Shown here: positions 38,848 through 50,216 of the stretch, in pieces
How the letters are laid out: each line of letters starts with the position of its first letter
Position numbering within the stretch: position 1 is the first letter of the stretch
From: Ifrita kowaldi
Lineage: Eukaryota > Chordata > Aves > Passeriformes > Cinclosomatidae
DNA: 64,000 nt
Reading direction: 5' to 3'
Assembly (NCBI GenBank): GCA_013398055.1
Contig: VZRS01009627.1
Span: 273,759 to 337,758 of the forward strand
Notes under the pieces: model-generated
What the model was told of the DNA's origin: nothing
The model's input: only the letters and a program-made list of their open reading frames with translations
Databases searched by the model: none
Position numbers and translations under genes: made by a program

Positions 38848-40043
38848 TCATATTTGGATAAAGGAGGGTATTCATGAGGTTTTCCTCCTTTCACTCTAAA
38901 AGTATCAATTTATAAATCACAATTCTTGGCTGAATAACTTCTTTTCCTGTACTCTTATAAATAACATATAAATAGATATAAACAGATAAGTAAATAAAAA
39001 GGAGAACGCAACCCTTCCTTCCTCCTTGGCAGTTTGGATTTTAGAAGTATTTTTAGTTAACTCTGTGGAGCTCTCTATTTAAACATTGACTTGCATATCT
39101 CATTCATCATCAGAATTTTATGGTGAACAACTCAGGTGTCCCTGGATACCTGTGAAAATTTGTGATCTGTTTGTTCCTTCAGTTCTCCAGCGTGCATGTA
39201 AATATACCAACCCCCTCAAATGCTCATGGTAGCGAGTGTTAGAGCAGCTGTTAAACAGCACTTAATTAAAGTAAAATGCTAACTCTACTCATCCTGCCAT
39301 TCTCCATGCCCCTTTTACCTCTTAGGAAACTTCAGTTAACAGGACAATCAGACACGTGGCAAAACAGCCATGCAAAAGCAGCTGCAACTGCAGAAGGGAA
39401 TTTAAATGTACCTTGCCTGTCAGTCCTGCACAGTCTCAGGCTCAGTTTAAGCACTGGCCCTCTGAGTATTATCCTAGCATCCACCAGAAAATCCTACTTT
39501 TTTGGGCATCCAGCCTTGATTTCACTTGATTGACAGAATATAGGTTTCCAAGATATTCTTGGATATGTAGAGGATCCGTGTCTGCAGCATGTACAGTGGG
39601 AGGGGGATGTATGAGGTAATTAGAGACAGGGAAAGCCACTTTCTCCTCTCTCCTGCATGTGATGGGATCAGTGAGCACAGCAGTGAGATGTTTCTTATTT
39701 CTCCCAGTGCTCCAACTTTCTCCCTCTGTGCAGGGGTGTGTACCAGGATTTATGTGTTTCCACAGGGCTCTGCTCCTCTAGAGGAACATGAATTCACCAT
39801 TTTTGTGTCTGCTGAATGTGCACATTTGAGAAACTTGAGTGTTCTGAGTTGGTAGCTAAGAACGGAAGCACAGACAAAGGAAATAATGTTAGGAATTGGG
39901 AATGGATTTAGAGAAACACAAACTTGATCTGCAGTGATCCCAAGTACCAGTAGTGAGAGAGAGAAATGTAAGAATTGTGTGTTGAAAGGAAAAGAGCAAT
40001 TCGTAACTATAATTTATTCATTTAAGTTGAATAGTTTTCTGGG
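38848..40043. other. Gene-free sequence before the hairpin cluster
   Basis: Unique DNA. A pyrimidine-rich acceptor-like site (TTTTACCTCTTAG, ending about 39325) opens an 85-codon frame with no domain. I do not call it. Confidence 0.45.
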
Positions 40044-40223
40044 TCAAGACACATGTCTTGAGGAAAGTGGGCAAGTTCACACATCTCATGGAGCAATGTT
40101 CCAAAGTGCTGCACAATTCAGCTTGAATGTTGAATTCAATTCAACATCTATGTTGACTCTCTAGTCAACATAGGTGACTACCCCATGTTTATCTTGACCT
40201 CCAAGATAAACATGGGATAGTCA
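40044..40223. repeat. Cluster of tightly packed inverted repeats (hairpins)
   Basis: Four hairpin-forming units lie within 180 bases. (1) 40044-40061: TCAAGACA, CA, TGTCTTGA. (2) 40127-40147: nine-base arms ATGTTGAAT/ATTCAACAT with a three-base spacer. (3) 40148-40173: eleven-base perfect arms CTATGTTGACT/AGTCAACATAG with a CTCT loop. (4) 40175-40223: a 22-pair stem with one mismatch (C181 against A217) around a five-base loop, 40197-40201. Units 2, 3 and 4 abut with at most one base between. The heptamer ATGTTGA and its complement alternate at 40127, 40141, 40150 and 40165. No coding frame or known element explains this. Loops are too short for a typical microRNA precursor. Confidence 0.85.
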
Positions 40224-40482
40224 TCTAATCCCTAGCTGGAGACATTTTGAGTCAGGGCATCTCAAGACAAACCCATTGTTCTTAAGGTGAACACATGCTA
40301 CCAGTGAATTCTCCACCGGAGAAAAGGTATTAACTCGAATCTCATTACAGGCCCGAAGGGTTTGTCCAACACTTACTCAAGATAACAAATGACTCTTCTG
40401 GGAGGGAATACTGCCTGTAGAATGAAACTCACAGTGTCGTATGCCAGATGCACTGCTCAGTCCTTCTTCTGCTCACTCAGCT

Positions 40483-40583
40483 ACAGACAAAAAAGTCTGT
40501 GTGTAAGTCTGTTAATAGCCAAATGTGGGAAAGGCAAGAGGTGCCACAAGGAAAGTGCTTGACAATGAGATTCATTCTCATTG
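40483..40583. repeat. Two further short hairpins next to the cluster
   Basis: ACAGAC, AAAAAA, GTCTGT at 40483-40500, and CAATGAGA, TTCAT, TCTCATTG at 40563-40583. Each alone could be chance. They extend the dense inverted-repeat zone to about 540 bases. Confidence 0.6.
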
Positions 40584-41469
40584 AGATTGTAAAGTCAATA
40601 TATGTTTTCTTAATTCACATTTCATTCCAAAGGAGTCAACTGACCATTCAGAGTTACAACAACAAGCTGGGAAAAAAACCATCCCATGACTTTTTGTTCA
40701 GCATGGCTTAAGCTTATTGTTTGAGTTAAAAATTTCTGATTTGGGCTGGGTTTTCACTTCTTAATTTCCAACAGGAAGCTGAAAGTAACCTCACCCCAAT
40801 ATTGTTCCTTTGACTATGTAGCAAACAAGGGATTTGAATTACTCCATCATGGTGCTAAAAAATGGGTATAGGCTCTGATGTTACCACAGGCAACATTTTC
40901 AATACTTGCAAAGAAAATAGATCTGGATTTTAGTTGAAACTTGGGTCAATCTGACAAAAGACAGGTAATCTTTGTGGCTTTAATACATACCTTTGGCCTA
41001 CATTTCAAACAAATATGAGGCAGCTCAGGCTTTGGATTTAAGTGGTTTCATATGTCTCTCAAGCGCAGGTCATTTTCCTTAAATTTCAGTTGAGAGTCTG
41101 AGTTTTCTCAATTCCGAAAGTCAAAGTTAAATTTAGGGGTGTGAACCCATCTGGAGTAAAACTGATGGAAATGTTGGCACAAATCTCAGCAAAACGAAAC
41201 TGCCAAAACTTGAAACAGCTCTGATATATATATATATCTACTCAAAAAGAGTTTAATAAAAGTCAGTAGTTTGTCAGAATAATAATCAGTTTAATATGGT
41301 TTATTCAAATTTTGAGGGAAAGGAAGTACATTTAAGTTGCTTGTGGCTTTAGGAATACTTTGACTAATTTAAGGAAAGCAGAAATTTAAAAATTTAATTT
41401 TTTGCTAAGCTTTTCTCCATGCTAATCAACCTCAGATGAAGTTAAAAAAAAATTAAGATGCATTTGCGC

Positions 41470-41541
41470 AGGGAATAGAAAGCAGAGAGAAGGGAGGAGT
41501 GGAAAGGAAAGAACAAAAGAGAGAGGAAAGAAGAAAAGGAG
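41470..41541 (+). repeat. 72-base polypurine tract
   Basis: Only four pyrimidines (41476, 41483, 41500, 41514) interrupt 72 bases of A and G. Long purine tracts can form triplex DNA, and as RNA from the other strand would be a pyrimidine-rich binding site. No function is claimed. Confidence 0.85.
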
Positions 41542-42786
41542 CCTAACATTAAACAGACTCTGAAATCCATTAAAATAGAAGTAATGAATGTCTGAACTGG
41601 AAGAATTTTGATGGGTATTGTTAAGTTTGAAGCAATTTTATGGCTTGCATAGGTTAATTTGCTTGTCATTTGAACTGTGAGCTCAACCCATGGTAAAACA
41701 TGAGACCGAACTGGGTTAATAATGTAATGAATTCTTTCTATTTAGAATTTATTTGTAAGGGTTAGGGACCATTACTCATATTTTAATAATGCACAAAACA
41801 ATACTATTTATCAACCACACAGAATTTCCCAAGTGCTTTAAATAACTGTTTAAAGTGGATTGCGGAGAGTGAATAGACTGTCTGATAAAGCAGTGTATGT
41901 AACAAACAGCTCTAACTGAGCTGTTTTACCAAAAAACCACCACCCTCCTCGCAAAAATGTCTGTGTTATAATGTGACCATTGTTTCTCTGGCTAATTACT
42001 GCTGTCTATGCCAGTGGGAAGCCTTGCTGTAAAGCAGCAGGAGGGTACACCTCCCATCTACATGGTCTTTCTGGAGATGGTATAAGACAAAAAAAAAAGA
42101 AGCTGGGGAAAAAAAAACCCCAAACCTACAAATGAAAACAAAGGTCTAAGTTTATTTTTCTAGGAACGAAATCAGCAGAGTACATAATACACTCTCTATA
42201 TCTGTTGAGTACGCACTGATACATGAGTCACTAATCATGGATTGCAGTGTCAATGTGATAACCAGGCTCATGTGTGTGGTGCCACTCAAAATAGCCCCTC
42301 TGCATCCTGAACCATTTCCAGATTGTTCAAAGACAAATGTGTTTTAATTTAGGCCGTTTTGATTTTGTGCATAAAAAGTGTTGTTCCATTCCATAGCTGA
42401 GCCAGTCACATGGCCAAAAGCTTACAAATAGGCAGAGGAGAAAGTGAGCAACACCTGAGTGAAGCACAGGGGAAAAATACACGGAGAAAAATTAAATTCC
42501 CATCATTGGAAACAGAAATATTTTAGAGATTTAAATGTGCTTGTTAGAACTGGGAATGATATGCCCACACAGTCGCAGAAAAATCACACGCTTCTTGTTC
42601 TTCAAGCAGCAGCAGAGGTTTCCAATTTTACCTGTATATTTATGGTGTTTGTTCTCTACTGTAGCTCTACAATAGCACTGGCAAAATGGCAAAAATAACT
42701 CCTCAGAATGAGCATTTCCCTGAATAGGCTTCATTGCAGCTGGAATTTGAGACAAACTTTCCATGGAAAAAATAGGGGGTGAGACT

Positions 42787-42820
42787 GAATCCTTTTAAAA
42801 CGTGAATCCTTTTAAAACAT
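42787..42820 (+). repeat. 17-base tandem duplication
   Basis: GAATCCTTTTAAAACGT is followed directly by GAATCCTTTTAAAACAT (one difference), and then a partial third copy AAATCC. Confidence 0.9.
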
Positions 42821-45800
42821 AAATCCCACAGTAGTGAAATAAAACAAGCGTTAAAGGCTTTAAAATGAAAATGACAGAAAAGCTGATCATTGAAATATAA
42901 ACCCTGTTTTTATGTTGCTTGTATTCATTTAATTATGTATGAAATATAATTTTGAGAGGAAAACCAAGAAGTTAATAATATTACAAGACCATAGATTTTA
43001 AAAGCTGCCAATTAAAGGAGACACAAATCATCAGCTTTACCAATTTGTTTTGATCCCTTCCTGCTGACATCAACATAAATGTTGACATAAACCCTGTTGG
43101 GAAAAGGAATAGGACACGCATAGAAGTACAGAAGTTTAGCAAAATTCCTGAAGACCACAGAACATATTTGTTTTAGAATTTAACATATTTTTCTTGAGTA
43201 TGTATTAAACACATATTTCATAGTTCATTATTAATTTAATCATCTCACTATTTATTTTTTCAATGCAATCTTCTGTAGTGTTCTTTGTCATAAACTCTAC
43301 AATGTTGCTGCTTTTAGATCCAGAAGGAAAATGTTACTTTTGAAAATATACTGCAAGTTAATAATAAGTGAAAACTCTCTTCAAGGTTTAAAAATGCTAC
43401 TTCTAATCTGCTAAAACTTTAAGCAAATCAAGTTTAGCAACCTAGATGATGTTGATAAGAGAAGATACAAGGAAGGGGTGATTAATTTGATGCTCAGAGG
43501 ACTATCTTTGAAATCCTACTGTAACGAAAGTTAGAAAAAATTATCCCATTTTTTTCCATTACAATCCCCTAGCTAAAAGCCTACCACAAATTTCAATGAA
43601 ATAGTTTAAAAAGGCAGAGATAATAAGAAAATTGTCCAATATACTTAGTAATTTGGGTCTTTGTATATTTTTTTTCCCAAATGTTGGCTATCCTTATTTT
43701 ATCCCAAGCAGTAAAAAGGAATAATCCTCATACACTGTTTTTTATGATTATTGCAGCTATGCAGACTTGTCATGAATATATATCCTCTTATAAAAAGTTC
43801 ACTTTCCTAGAGATTAGCAGCATTTTATTGAATTTAAATGCCTTGTCACCCCACACTACCAGCCTTTTCCAAGGCTAAAATGTTTATCCAACAATAAAGG
43901 ATGGTACGTAAGCCATACAAGACGACGTTCCCTGAACATAAGTTCCCTGTTTAAGGGATGAATAAGCATGTAATCAAGAAATCAGTTTCCTGAATAGCTT
44001 GGTGTGGTTGGATTAACAGAAGAAAATTTCAAAAAGGTGATGGAAAGAGCTGTAGTCCAGCACTGAGTGCAGGAAGGAGTTTACAAAGAAAAACAGAAGA
44101 AAACAGAGAATAAAAAGGATGGAGAGGAGATGAAATACGTACTCATAATAAAGTGACAAAGGAGAAATGCGATAATTACCAAAGAAGAGAAGAACTTGAG
44201 AGCTTTGAGAGGCAAAAGCAACAACAAGAAACCTGGAAAATTGTGTGAAAGAAAAAATTGAAATATTCAGAAACCCACAAGGGGCCAACTGGTTTTTTTC
44301 ATTGATATGTACAGTGAAAATTGCAGTTGTCCATCTAAATAAAAGAGTCCTAAATGTGGCATTAATTCGATAACAATGGATAAATACTGTAGTCACAAGT
44401 GTAATAGTCCATCATATCACTGCTGTTCTGCTCAACCTAGGTTAGATGTCTCAGCAAACTGTTTAAAACAATACTGACTTCTATTTCCAGTTAATATACT
44501 GATATAGATGTATGTTTATTTTAAATTGACCAAAAATGCTTTTAAAAATAAAAGTATCTTTTTAACCTCACTGCCTGGTTGGCAATGGCACTGTTATAGC
44601 ACATGCTGGTTACTTTCCCTCCAGTGCCAGCAGAAATTATTTGAAGAGGAAGGGCTGTGATAGAGATCATGCAGTTTACAGCCTTTCTCCTCTGGCATAG
44701 CCTAGAATAATCTAAAAGCTCTAATCCAAACAGCCTGACCACAAAACAAGTGTGGATTTCAGGTCACACTCAAGGAATGGTATAAATCTACCCATTTACT
44801 TCAGGAGGCTTTCAAACACTTTTGAGTATCCCCCCCTGAGATTTTGTAAATAAACCTTTGAGCTTTGTTTTACATGGAGAATATTATGGAGACTTGCTTT
44901 TCACAAAAAAAAAGGACGCAGGCTAGACTTTATGTAGTCCTGTGGCAGTTGATGCCTACTGAAACACACACATGAATGAAGGTGTGGAATCTTTAACAAG
45001 TCTGATACCCTTAGAAGCTACATTTTTCTTCCTCTGTATTTTACTTTCTGAATGTCTCCACAATGGGCAGAAATGATCCCATCCCTAAAATTCTTATTTG
45101 TTTGTGTATGAAAATGTTAGATATTTTAGGCCTATTCCAGCAGTATCTCAGCATATAAAACTGCAAATAAAATCATGTACGCCATTTAACTTTGATTAAA
45201 AGTGAGAACAGTGTGCTTGATGATGTGCTGGAAACCTAAATCAACGTATCTCATAGGCTTTGGCATATTTCTTCTCATTATTTTCAACCATTTTGCCTAT
45301 TTTCCATTTATGATTTTATAATCTCTCTAAACCATCAGCTCAGATATGTTATCAATTATGGAATTAATCCCAAATCCACTGATGTGCTTGGCAAAATTGC
45401 ACTGATTTGAATTAATTTTAGATAGTCTTATAACTGTAAGTGTGTAATTAATATTTGTGTCAATTCCTTTGGCTACTTTTAACATAAGCCTTGCCATCTT
45501 TGTTGGTAGATGATGTTGTTGTGGACACAAAAGGAATGGAAAACAAATTTTCCCCAAGGGACGCAAGTAGATCCCCCTATTTCTGTGTTTTGTATTTCAA
45601 GGTGTTTCTTTAGATGAAGAACAAGTTCATTTTTTCAACCCACAATAAGAAAATTGGAAAAAAAAATACATGTAAATAGGCATAGTTGATTTTTAGGCAA
45701 AGTGTCAAGTATTTATGGTTGACACTCACAGATCAAGGTAAAAAAAAAAACACCACAACAAAAAAATCAATCCAGACCAGTGGCAGATCTCAAACAAGCA

Positions 45801-46816
45801 AAAGAATAATGATTATCATGCATTTCTAGGTAAACTATCTTTTTTCATTGTGTTTTGTCCCACATCTTTTAATCATTCATGTAATCTAATATTATGATTT
45901 TTAGCCATCATACTATTGACATAATCAGAGGAAATTATGCTCAAAAATATTAGCGACCTTTCCTTTTTTGATACAAAGAAGATGCTTTTAACAGTTGCCT
46001 AGGAAGGCTGAGTAGCTGACTAATAATTGCTTGGAATTTAAATTGAAGAAATACAGAGTTTACAACTCTCCTGCTGAGCTCTCTCTGGGCATTCCGGGGC
46101 AGCCACTGCAGTCACTCTTTTAACCATACTATTTAATGATATGCAGGAATTTTGGCTGATTTAACTAAGGTAGCTTATTTCATTTTATTTTCTCTTCTAG
46201 TGTTGCTTTGGTATCCCATGTACAATGTGTATGTTTCTTCTCCTCCAGCATCTGATATTCTAGTTAAATTAAAAAGAAATTAATTCCCAATGTGCCTAAT
46301 TTTCAAAATGAAGCTGAAGAAAAGTGCTCCCCTTTCACATCCGCATTATACTAATGGTGACTTTGGGGAATCACCAAAGCAAAAGTTGGGAAGTTTTTGT
46401 GGAAAACAACAAATCCCTTGCCAAGTGTGTGGGGTATGCAAAGAAACTTTGCAAGTGAGAAGAGCAGAGCAGAGCAAACAGCTATTTTTCACTGAAGGGA
46501 TTCTTTCTGCTCCTTCACCAGGAGAAAATTATCAGCTCAGGTATGGGAAAGCAGGGAGTGGAAAATAGCATTCAAATACCTTCATGCAGCATTCAAACCT
46601 AGACATTTCCTCTTCTTCTCCATCTGTTATTTTCCACAAGAGGATTTCATTCTCAATTATGAAAACCAGCTAATATCCAGAAATTCAGCATCTTAATAGC
46701 ACTCATTAAAGTACAGGCTTCTATCACACACCCCTGCTTTCTTTCCTCTTTCTCAGCAGAATTCCAATTCAACTCTTTCCTCTGAATTTAATTTATTTTA
46801 ATTAGAACCTACTTAC

Positions 46817-46927
46817 CTTATAAGACTTTTCTTTTGTGGAAGATATTTTTGGGATTTGGTCATAGTTGTTATCTTCTTTATGCCTTCTTAGCTTTACTAT
46901 AGCACTTTTGACATAGGATTCCAGAGC
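46817..46927 (-). CDS. Candidate internal coding exon
   Basis: On the minus strand the stretch ends TCTTATAAG and is followed by a consensus donor GTAAGTAGG (46811-46816 holds the GTAAGT). One frame is open for 37 codons from the proposed CAG acceptor at 46928-46930, and stays open eleven codons further upstream. The peptide is highly charged: ALESYVKSAIVKLRRHKED, then NNYDQIPKISSTKEKSYK. Basic helical sequence followed by a Tyr/Ser-rich stretch would suit a cytoplasmic or juxtamembrane segment. Both ends are in phase 0, and length is 111 bases. The weakness is the acceptor, which lacks a pyrimidine tract, so the true upstream edge may differ. I do not recognise the protein. Confidence 0.35.
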
Positions 46928-47616
46928 CTGAGTTTCAAGCCTTAAATTTGGAAATTTTCTTCATGGTTTTTTTTTCTGTTTCATCATTAAAAAAATATTT
47001 AATTCCTTTCAGCTTCCTTTCAGAAAAAAAAAAAGCATAAAGGATATTTCTGAGCATCTGAGAACCTCTGGAAAATCAGCTTTTATAGTGAGGTGACATC
47101 CAAATATGCTTTACCCTTTCCGTGGCTTCTTTCCTCATTCTTGTATTTGCTGGTTACAATGGGACAACTATTTCTGCTACCAAGACCAAGGAAACATTTA
47201 GGTATAAAGGGTCTACCTTGGTTAAAATAATTCTTCAGGTGGTTCTGTTTGTCTGGAGACTCAGGTAAATGGCATGAGGCCAGCAGACTTTCCTCCTAAT
47301 TTGTAGTGTTATTCCATTTTAAGGAAGTTATAGAGGAAAATTCAGTTCACATGCACTTTACCAATACACCAAAAGAGTTTCGGCTACACCACTTGCTAGC
47401 TTCACCCTACCAGGTTTTATTTAAGGAGGAGCTTTCCAAGTAATTTCATTCGTTGCTCTCTCTAGATACATTTGGAGAAAGACAGATGAAAAGCATTCAT
47501 TTTTCCAAATTTTCAACTGAAGCTTTTTACTGCTGTGACCCTTAGCCACTAATCTGACAGCTGCTGATAATCGGTCTGTAAATAAAGTGTGCAAAAGTTC
47601 AAGATGATTCCGATCT

Positions 47617-47700
47617 AAATCACAAAATCACGGAGTGGCTCAGGTTGGAAGGGAACCCAGCGTGCCACCGGCCTTCCTGGCCACCAGGGACAGGCTCAAA
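47617..47700 (-). mobile_element. CR1 3' terminal fragment, diverged
   Basis: AAATCACAAAATCACGGAGT, GGCTCAGGTTGGAAGGGAAC matches the reversed CR1 tail (the GGCTCAGGTTGG subfamily). The sequence then diverges (CCACCGGCCTTCCTGG), so the exact end is uncertain. Confidence 0.75.
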
Positions 47701-48456
47701 CCTGTTGACTTCTGCCACACACCTAAAAATGACTGACTAAACAACATGCAGGTTGAAAACTGTCAGCCTAATAGCAACGAAGTAACCTGGAGTTTATAGC
47801 ACTTTTTTGGCTGGATTTGAATATGGAATCCAGATCAGGGAGTAATTCAATCTGAGTTTTGTTTCATTTGAACAGAAGTTTCAAGAGCTGGAGACAGGAT
47901 AAACAGCTTATGGCTTTTTCTCATCCCTCTGTAGTAAAAGAAAAACAAAAAAAGCCCCAAACACAAGACAGAACCCCCAGGTCCCCGTTTTAGTTGTCAG
48001 ATTGCATGTTCCAGAATCGCTGGCCCTGTCTGAATTGGTTCAGTTGCTTTTTAATGCGTCGTATTCAAAAGAAGAGAGAAATATGGATCTCCCTGCCTTG
48101 CCTTGATAGAAATAAAAAATCTCAGTCAGAGGCCATTTGTATCACTGAAATCTACTGAAGTGTATCTCATCAGGTTTAAATTCTTTTTTTTTAATTTCTC
48201 CAGCTCAGCTTCACAGATTAATCTCTGCTTCTTTTATTCTAAAGAAGGAAAAAGGAAAAAATAAAGAATAGGGAAAAAAAAAAACCCCAACAACAAAGAA
48301 CCTCAACTATTCATCCCATATGGCTCTTTGTCCAAGCTTCTGTATGCTCTAAACTTCTGTAAGAATGGTACACAGGCATCAATTCATGGTCCAAAAGCAT
48401 AAAAAATAAAAAAAAAAACCTTGGGAAGCTTTGGAAAAAAACATAAGGTACTTAAG

Positions 48457-48470
48457 AAAAAAAAAAAAAA
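48457..48470 (+). repeat. Poly(A) run, 14 bases
   Basis: Uninterrupted A14 followed by GAAATT, one of many A-runs in 48.2-48.5 kb. No retroposed gene body is recognisable beside it. Confidence 0.8.
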
Positions 48471-48918
48471 GAAATTACTTGTGCTATGTTAAGGACATTA
48501 AAAACCTTTTATTTGATATTATAACTAAATCGTGTTATAATTACCATCAGTTAAAGCCTCAAATGACATTTTATCCTCCATAGAGAAAACCATTCTTTCA
48601 TTTTATGCTCTCCTTTTAATTTTTTTTTTTAATCTCCAAACCATGATCAAAAGCTGTATATCTGTCAACTTCAAACCATATCTATGAATTAGAGTAAGAG
48701 AATAGAAGTCATCACCCCTGGGAGTTTTTCAATGAGAAAGAGCAGATCAGAGAAGTAAGATGGAAATACATACACATACTTCCCAGGATCTCTGGCTTTA
48801 AATCTGCATGATAATTTAAGTTATTAAATGCACAGAGAGTATTAAATCATGGTGGTTTGCTTATAAGTGTTTTTAGCTTTGAATACATGGGAATACAAGG
48901 CCTGATAAATGCGTTCAT

Positions 48919-48944
48919 CTGATAATTCTTGCTGATAATTCTTG
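48919..48944 (+). repeat. 13-base perfect tandem duplication
   Basis: CTGATAATTCTTG occurs twice in a row without change, indicating a recent slippage event. Confidence 0.9.
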
Positions 48945-50044
48945 AGATGTGCAAGGAAAACGGAATAATGGTTTGGTTTTGGATGAATTTAGCAGTTTAT
49001 CCTAGTAAACCAATCCTACGCAGTGAGAAAGGACAGCACTTGGATTTACTTCCCAAAGATTCCATACCAGCTTGGTATCACAGAAGGGAGGATATTTTAG
49101 CGTTACTTTGCAGATTTAAGTTACTCACATTTTTCATACGTACAGTTTTTGTGGTTAGAAACTTTCTTTCCTAGAAATGGCTAGAAAATTCCATAAAGAT
49201 TTTTCACTGGAAGTTGGACATCCCTAATGTAGGTATGTGGCTACAAAGAGGACAGAACTTTTCTCTCCACAAGTTGCCATTTAGACGAAAAGATTTTATG
49301 ATGAGTGTTGGAAAAGTGTGATTGATTTTGAACCTTGCCTTAGGAGGTAACACAGAGATTCAACACTTCAGGTAGATTCCATGGGCAAATTAATTTTTCT
49401 GAGGTAAAAACTACCTTTAAAAAAGTTTCCCTCTTCTTCAAAACCAAATATTAATTGCACATTAATTCTAGTGTATATTTCTGTTAATTATAAGTTAAAT
49501 TTACGAGATAAAGAGAACAACAGAGAATTTACTATTTTTTCCTCACAATTTACCTCTAATAGAATCTAAAAACTCCTGAATTTTAGCATCTTCTGAATGA
49601 GCTTGAGTCAACAGATAGAGTACTATAAAATTATTTGAAACCAGTAATTCCTCCAAGTGGCAGAAGTGATCTTTGAATTATTTTGGGTGGAAAGCTCGAG
49701 AGGCTTTACCATAGATGCAACAAAGCTGGTAGATGGTTTTCATGAAATGATAAAAAGTGAAATGTAAAAGGGACAGTGCTGAAACGCTCCAATAGCAGGA
49801 AACACCAATATTATTTTGAAGAAATATCACAGAAAGAGGGTTAACAAGCATGTGGCCAAGATATGTGGATTTTTATAAAATTTTTATAAGAAATCAGGCT
49901 AGAATACTCCAAACATTTAGAAAAATTTAAACCAGTGTATCTTTAGAGATAACTGTACCAAACCATGCCTGCCTAATGTAAAATATAAAATATAGATTCA
50001 TATTTCAGCAAATTCCTCTCAACACTTGCATGTATTATCTGTAG

Positions 50045-50216
50045 CAGATGTGGCCCGTGTGACTGACCATGCTGTTCGTATTTGGCTGGAGCGAACACTC
50101 ACAAAAGCGTCTTTGTGCCACGTCAGAGATGCCACGCACGCACAGAGAGTTGCACATTATGAGCTTCTCAGAGCAGAGAATGAGGGTAGAAGGCTGAAAA
50201 AAACCCACCAGCAGTG
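50045..50216. CDS. CpG-rich candidate exon, strand unresolved
   Basis: Seven CpG sites lie within about 110 bases of otherwise CpG-poor DNA. On the minus strand, 50103-50193 has a strong acceptor (GGTTTTTTTCAG) and a GTGAGT donor. Only one of its three frames is open: 30 codons starting PSTLILCSEKL and ending DVAQRRF, plus one base. On the plus strand a frame from the TAG acceptor at 50043-50044 stays open for 56 codons to a TGA at 50214-50216, with a charged helical peptide (DVARVTDHAVRIWLERTL). The minus-strand reading has the better splice sites, the plus-strand one the longer frame. Neither is recognised. A small CpG-rich inserted or regulatory element is the alternative. Confidence 0.22.

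Larger units (their letters stand above)
40584..46816. other. A-rich intron-like stretch, no gene seen
   Basis: Contains a (TA)n run (41224-41237), a polypurine tract (41470-41541), a 17-base tandem duplication (42787-42820) and several A-runs passing into C-runs. A purine-rich block at 44013-44396 gives a 127-codon minus-strand frame of mostly Phe, Leu and Ser, which I judge to be compositional. Confidence 0.4.
46928..50044. other. A-rich intron-like stretch
   Basis: Holds one CR1 fragment (47617-47700), A-runs at 48270-48290 and 48457-48470, and a 13-base tandem duplication at 48919-48944. A 42-base minus-strand stretch at 49129-49170 has a TTTCTAG acceptor and a GTGAGT donor and is open, but is too short to support. 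Confidence 0.4.

Noticed and set aside
40175..40223. MicroRNA precursor interpretation of the long hairpin
   Set aside because: A five-base loop and 22-pair stem are shorter than a normal precursor, and no known microRNA seed is recognised.
40367..40404. 38-base minus-strand microexon-like stretch (TTCATTCTACAG acceptor, GTAAGTG donor)
   Set aside because: Good edges but no way to judge such a short sequence without transcripts.
44013..44396. 127-codon minus-strand open frame of hydrophobic residues
   Set aside because: It mirrors a purine-rich plus strand, so Phe/Leu/Ser richness follows from composition. A weak splice pair inside (44180-44232) is too short to rely on.
46182..46250. Two strong plus-strand acceptor-like sites (TTTTCTCTTCTAG and TTCTTCTCCTCCAG)
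   Set aside because: Stops follow in all useful frames before any donor except a GTATGG near 46539, so no coding exon can be supported; a non-coding exon remains possible.
49129..49170. 42-base minus-strand exon-like stretch with acceptor and GTGAGT donor
   Set aside because: Too short for openness to mean anything, and two frames are open.
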